From: Bacillota bacterium
Lineage (GTDB): Bacteria; Bacillota; Clostridia; Lachnospirales; Lachnospiraceae
Length of the DNA stretch: 64,000 bases
Direction of reading: 5' to 3'
Assembly (NCBI GenBank): GCA_023392535.1
Contig: JAEVYY010000012.1
Span: 5,755-69,754 of the forward strand
Made by a program: the position numbers and the translations under genes. Positions 61,067-64,000 of this stretch are shown here, in pieces (position 1 is the first letter of the stretch; every line of letters starts with the position of its first letter). The notes beneath the pieces were generated by a model that ran no database searches, was not told the DNA's origin, and worked only from the letters and a program-made list of their open reading frames with translations.

Positions 61067-62140
61067 ATGAAAAGGATAGGAATGTTAACAAGCGGTGGCG
61101 ATTGTCAGGCATTAAATGCAGCAATGAGAGGCGTTGTAAAAACGCTTTTTCATTGTTTGCAAGACGTTGAGATATATGGATTTTTAGATGGGTACAGAGG
61201 ATTTATATACGGTAATTTTAAGATGTTGAATGCAAGTGATTTCGCAGGGATTCTAACAAAGGGCGGAACGATTCTTGGAAGTTCCAGAACACCATTCAAG
61301 ACGATACGGGAACCGGATGAGAATGGATTAAATAAAATTGAGGCCATGAAACATAATTATTATAAATTAAAATTGGACTGTATCGTGATTTTAGGCGGTA
61401 ACGGAACTCATAAGACAGCAAACTTGCTTCGGGAAGAGGGTTTAAACGTTGTCACCTTACCAAAAACAATCGATAATGATCTCTATGGTACGGATATGAC
61501 TTTTGGATTTCAAAGTGCGGTGAATATAGCTACATCAGCAATTGATTGTATCCACACAACAGCGGCATCTCATGGGCGTGTGTTTATTGTGGAAGTCATG
61601 GGACATAAAGTTGGATGGCTGACGCTGAATGCCGGAATGGCGGGCGGAGCAGACATTATACTGATACCTGAGATTCCTTATGATATTGATAAGATCGTGG
61701 AAGCTATTAATTTAAGAAATAAAAGGGGAAGCAGATTTACGATTTTGGCAGTTGCAGAAGGCGCAATATCCAAGGAAAATGCAGCTCTTTCAAAAAAGGA
61801 ATTCAAGGAAAAAACGAAGAAAAACCATCACCCTTCCGTTTCTTATGAAATTGCAGCACAAATTTTAGAGAAAACAGGGAAAGAAGTGAGGGTCACTGTC
61901 CCGGGTCATACACAAAGAGGCGGCAGCCCATGTCCTTATGACAGAGTGTTCGCATCGCGGCTAGGTACACAGGCAGCAATGTTGATCATGAAAGAAGAGT
62001 ATGGCTATATGGTAGGTATTAAGAATAGAGAAATTGTGAAAGTACCTTTGGAAGAAGTAGCCGGTAAATTGAAAATGATAGACCCGGAAGCTACAATTAT
62101 ACAGGAAGCAAAGATGCTTGGTATCAGTTTCGGAGATTAA
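61067..62140 (+). CDS. 6-phosphofructokinase, atypical active-site combination
   Basis: Phosphorylates fructose 6-phosphate in glycolysis, 357 residues. The N-terminal nucleotide loop is SGGDCQALNAAMRG (usual form GGDxPGxNA). The phosphoryl-donor loop reads GGNGT with Asn112 where most family members have Asp, and Gly113 as in ATP-dependent enzymes; PKTIDND has Lys133 as in PPi-type or mixed enzymes, with catalytic Asp136. So the donor (ATP or PPi) is uncertain. dnaX follows after 28 bases and is probably co-transcribed. Confidence 0.9.
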   Translation: MKRIGMLTSGGDCQALNAAMRGVVKTLFHCLQDVEIYGFLDGYRGFIYGNFKMLNASDFAGILTKGGTILGSSRTPFKTIREPDENGLNKIEAMKHNYYKLKLDCIVILGGNGTHKTANLLREEGLNVVTLPKTIDNDLYGTDMTFGFQSAVNIATSAIDCIHTTAASHGRVFIVEVMGHKVGWLTLNAGMAGGADIILIPEIPYDIDKIVEAINLRNKRGSRFTILAVAEGAISKENAALSKKEFKEKTKKNHHPSVSYEIAAQILEKTGKEVRVTVPGHTQRGGSPCPYDRVFASRLGTQAAMLIMKEEYGYMVGIKNREIVKVPLEEVAGKLKMIDPEATIIQEAKMLGISFGD

Positions 62141-62168
62141 AAAGAATAAATGTGAGGAAGTGTAGAAC

Positions 62169-63746
62169 ATGTCTTATACTGCTCTATATAGGAAATTCCG
62201 TCCCAGTGGTTTTGAAGATGTCAGGGGACAAGATCATATTGTTACAACCTTAAAAAATCAAATAAAGGCAGACCGGATTGGACATGCCTATCTATTTTGT
62301 GGAACAAGAGGGACAGGAAAAACATCGATCGCCAAAATTTTTGCAAGATCCGTCAATTGTGAAAATCCTACCGATGGAAGTCCCTGTGGGAAATGCAAGA
62401 GCTGTAAGGCAATTGCATCGGGCGCCAGTCTAAATGTCATTGAGATCGACGCGGCATCCAATAACGGGGTGGATAATATTCGTGAAATCGTTGATGAAGT
62501 GTCTTATTCTCCGGCAGAAGGAAAATATAAAGTTTATATTATTGATGAAGTGCATATGTTATCTATAGGAGCCTTTAATGCATTATTAAAAACATTGGAA
62601 GAGCCGCCATCTTATGTCATCTTCATACTGGCTACCACAGAGGCACATAAACTACCGATTACGATTCAATCAAGATGCCAAAGATATGACTTTAAGCGTA
62701 TCACGATAGACACGATCGTTTGCCGTATGAAAGAACTTATGGATACAGAAGAAGTATCGGTGGAAGAAAAAGCGCTCCGCTATATAGGTAAAGCGGCAGA
62801 TGGATCCATGAGAGATGCTTTGAGTCTATTGGATCAATGTATTGCCTTTCATTTTGGAGAAGAACTTACATATGATTTAGTGCTGAATGTACTCGGTGCA
62901 GTAGATACAAGCGTATTTAGTAAATTCTTACAGTTGATAAGGAATAAAAATATTTTAGGTTCGATCGATCTTTTGGAAGAGATTGTAATTCAGGGAAGAG
63001 AACTTATGCAGTTTGTAATTGATTTTACATGGTATTTAAGGAATCTTTTACTGGTCAAGACTTCAGGAATGCAGGAAAGTAACTTTTCGTTAGAAGATAT
63101 TATTGATGCATCCAGTGAGACGATGCAGCGGTTTTTGGAAGAATCTGAGGATATAGAAGCAGAAACTATTATGCGGTATATCCGTATATTTTCTGAATTA
63201 TCCGGTCAGATTAAATATGCTTCTCAAAAAAGAATACTTGTGGAAATGACGATTATTAAATTATGCAAGCCAGACATGGAACAAAATTATGATTCTATTT
63301 TAGAGCGTATTCGCAATCTGGAGGACCAAATAGCTAATGGTATTGTGACGACTATAAATGATTCGAATACTAATGTGAAGCCTGTGGCGTCATTAGCGGA
63401 AAGACCCAAAATTCCAAAGGCCATTCCTCGGGATGTCAAAGAAGCAGTAAGTCAATGGAATCGTATTGTGAATCATACACAACAGCCGATGAAGACATAT
63501 TTAAAAGGTGCAAAACTTAGCCTTGGAGGAGATAATAAACTAATCGTTGTCTTAGAAGATGGGATATCATCAGATTATTTTATCAAAGAACCTGAAAATA
63601 GGGCTCGACTAGAGGCAGTACTCTCTGATACAATTGGGAAGGAAATTTCCATAATGGTACAGGGCATCGAGTCAGGAAGAAAATTTGAAGATAGTTACGC
63701 AGATCTAAGTAAAATGATTCATATGGATATTGAGGAAGAAGATTAA
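62169..63746 (+). CDS. dnaX: DNA polymerase III subunits gamma and tau
   Basis: Clamp-loader ATPase subunit of the replisome, 525 residues. Walker A is GTRGTGKTS (about 45-53), a zinc site is made by four Cys in CENPTDGSPCGKCKSC, Walker B with IIDEVHMLS, sensor 1 LATTEAHKLP and SRCQRYDFKR. The C-terminal 150 residues fit a short tau region. In many Firmicutes it follows tadA and the SRP RNA and is followed by ybaB and recR; here it lies 50 kb from tadA and is followed by a transposase remnant. Confidence 0.96.
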   Translation: MSYTALYRKFRPSGFEDVRGQDHIVTTLKNQIKADRIGHAYLFCGTRGTGKTSIAKIFARSVNCENPTDGSPCGKCKSCKAIASGASLNVIEIDAASNNGVDNIREIVDEVSYSPAEGKYKVYIIDEVHMLSIGAFNALLKTLEEPPSYVIFILATTEAHKLPITIQSRCQRYDFKRITIDTIVCRMKELMDTEEVSVEEKALRYIGKAADGSMRDALSLLDQCIAFHFGEELTYDLVLNVLGAVDTSVFSKFLQLIRNKNILGSIDLLEEIVIQGRELMQFVIDFTWYLRNLLLVKTSGMQESNFSLEDIIDASSETMQRFLEESEDIEAETIMRYIRIFSELSGQIKYASQKRILVEMTIIKLCKPDMEQNYDSILERIRNLEDQIANGIVTTINDSNTNVKPVASLAERPKIPKAIPRDVKEAVSQWNRIVNHTQQPMKTYLKGAKLSLGGDNKLIVVLEDGISSDYFIKEPENRARLEAVLSDTIGKEISIMVQGIESGRKFEDSYADLSKMIHMDIEEED

Positions 63747-63911
63747 CAATGAGACTAAATAATTAGTCCAGCGGTTTGATGTCAAGTGAGAAATGAAATT
63801 AAAATCATATATATTTAGTTCCTTTTCCGAAAAGCGCAAAACACCCACCTAAGCCCTGTCGACCAAGTTTTTAAAAAATGAGCAGGGCGACTCATCAGCA
63901 GAAAGATTTAT

Positions 63912-64000
63912 CTATTCTACTGAACGATATAGGCGATTGTCTTTCAGAAGCGTAAAGACCAACCGCACAAATTTACGAGCAGTTAATGCGAGTGCACGTT
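63912..64000 (-). mobile_element. C-terminal end of a transposase, IS110-like, cut by window
   Basis: On the minus strand, from the window edge, the frame reads RALALTARKFVRLVFTLLKD then NRLYRSVE and a stop at 63912-63914. This is the type of C-terminus I associate with IS110-family transposases. The bases between it and dnaX (63747-63911) hold an inverted pair GCCCTG/CAGGGC (about 63855-63890) and no gene, so they probably contain the element end. The rest lies beyond the window. Confidence 0.5.

Noticed and set aside
1..64000. CRISPR arrays or cas genes
   Set aside because: No array of regularly spaced repeats of 24-40 bases and no Cas-like protein was seen.

Overview
The window looks like a chromosome segment of a low-GC Firmicute, most probably a gut-type member of the Lachnospiraceae (Clostridia). 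The grounds are AT-rich codons, Shine-Dalgarno sites of the AGGAGG type with frequent TTG and GTG starts, a split (two-subunit) transketolase, a T-box before metG, a long Gram-positive-type SRP RNA, YesM/YesN sugar two-component systems and several BceRS/VanRS-like regulator plus ABC transporter modules. I cannot name the species.

Layout. (1) 1-10.4 kb, mostly housekeeping: transketolase subunits, T-box and metG, a GNAT acetyltransferase, a DUF624-type membrane protein, an orphan MsmK/UgpC-type sugar ATPase, a PucR/CdaR-like regulator, an unrecognised two-part protein, an NrdG-like radical SAM activase and tadA. (2) 10.4-12.8 kb: the SRP RNA gene, whose 3' end is duplicated as a perfect 43-bp direct repeat 2,070 bp downstream. 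The repeats bracket one AT-rich gene for a large unknown membrane protein and no recombinase. (3) 12.8-18.7 kb: a polar amino acid ABC importer, a degenerate ROK regulator translationally coupled to an MFS permease, and a methyltransferase behind a structured leader ending in a terminator. (4) 18.8-30.8 kb: a sugar sensing, uptake and oxidation locus (sensor-type sugar-binding lipoprotein, YesN, YesM, a family 1 binding protein, an Mgl/Rbs-type ABC importer, a Gfo/Idh/MocA oxidoreductase and a xylose-isomerase-like TIM barrel). (5) 30.9-36.5 kb: response regulator, kinase, FtsX-type permease and ATPase, then a Cro/C1-type regulator. (6) 36.7-44.9 kb: two adjacent Old-Yellow-Enzyme/2,4-dienoyl-CoA-reductase-like iron-sulfur flavoenzymes, two overlapping MFS transporters, a convergent LysR regulator and a TraX-like protein. 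(7) 45-60.6 kb: TetR and flavodoxin, HxlR with a truncated NAD(P)H-binding gene, a CprABC/lantibiotic-immunity-like module, a BlaI/M56 pair with a beta-propeller lipoprotein, and a second FtsX-type regulator/kinase/ABC module. (8) 60.7-64 kb: tRNA-Ser(CGA), a phosphofructokinase, dnaX, and the tail of a transposase cut by the window edge.

The most interesting point is positional. In many Firmicutes tadA, the SRP RNA gene and dnaX are close neighbours, often with a tRNA-Ser nearby. Here tadA-ffs (9.9-10.7 kb) and tRNA-Ser-pfk-dnaX (60.7-63.7 kb) are about 50 kb apart, and everything between is accessory. At the ffs edge sits the 43-bp duplication expected of site-specific integration at the SRP RNA 3' end. 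I read this as a hotspot whose first occupant is a 2.07-kb single-gene element without its own integrase; this is inference and needs comparison with relatives.

The accessory genes form self-regulated units: direct repeats of TTAAGG or CAAGGTT with 10-11-bp period near the OmpR-type regulator modules, four ACANNTGT boxes around the BlaI unit (one before the lipoprotein gene), and a 16-bp palindrome before the TetR gene. The sugar locus pairs two related binding proteins, one apparently for sensing and one for transport.
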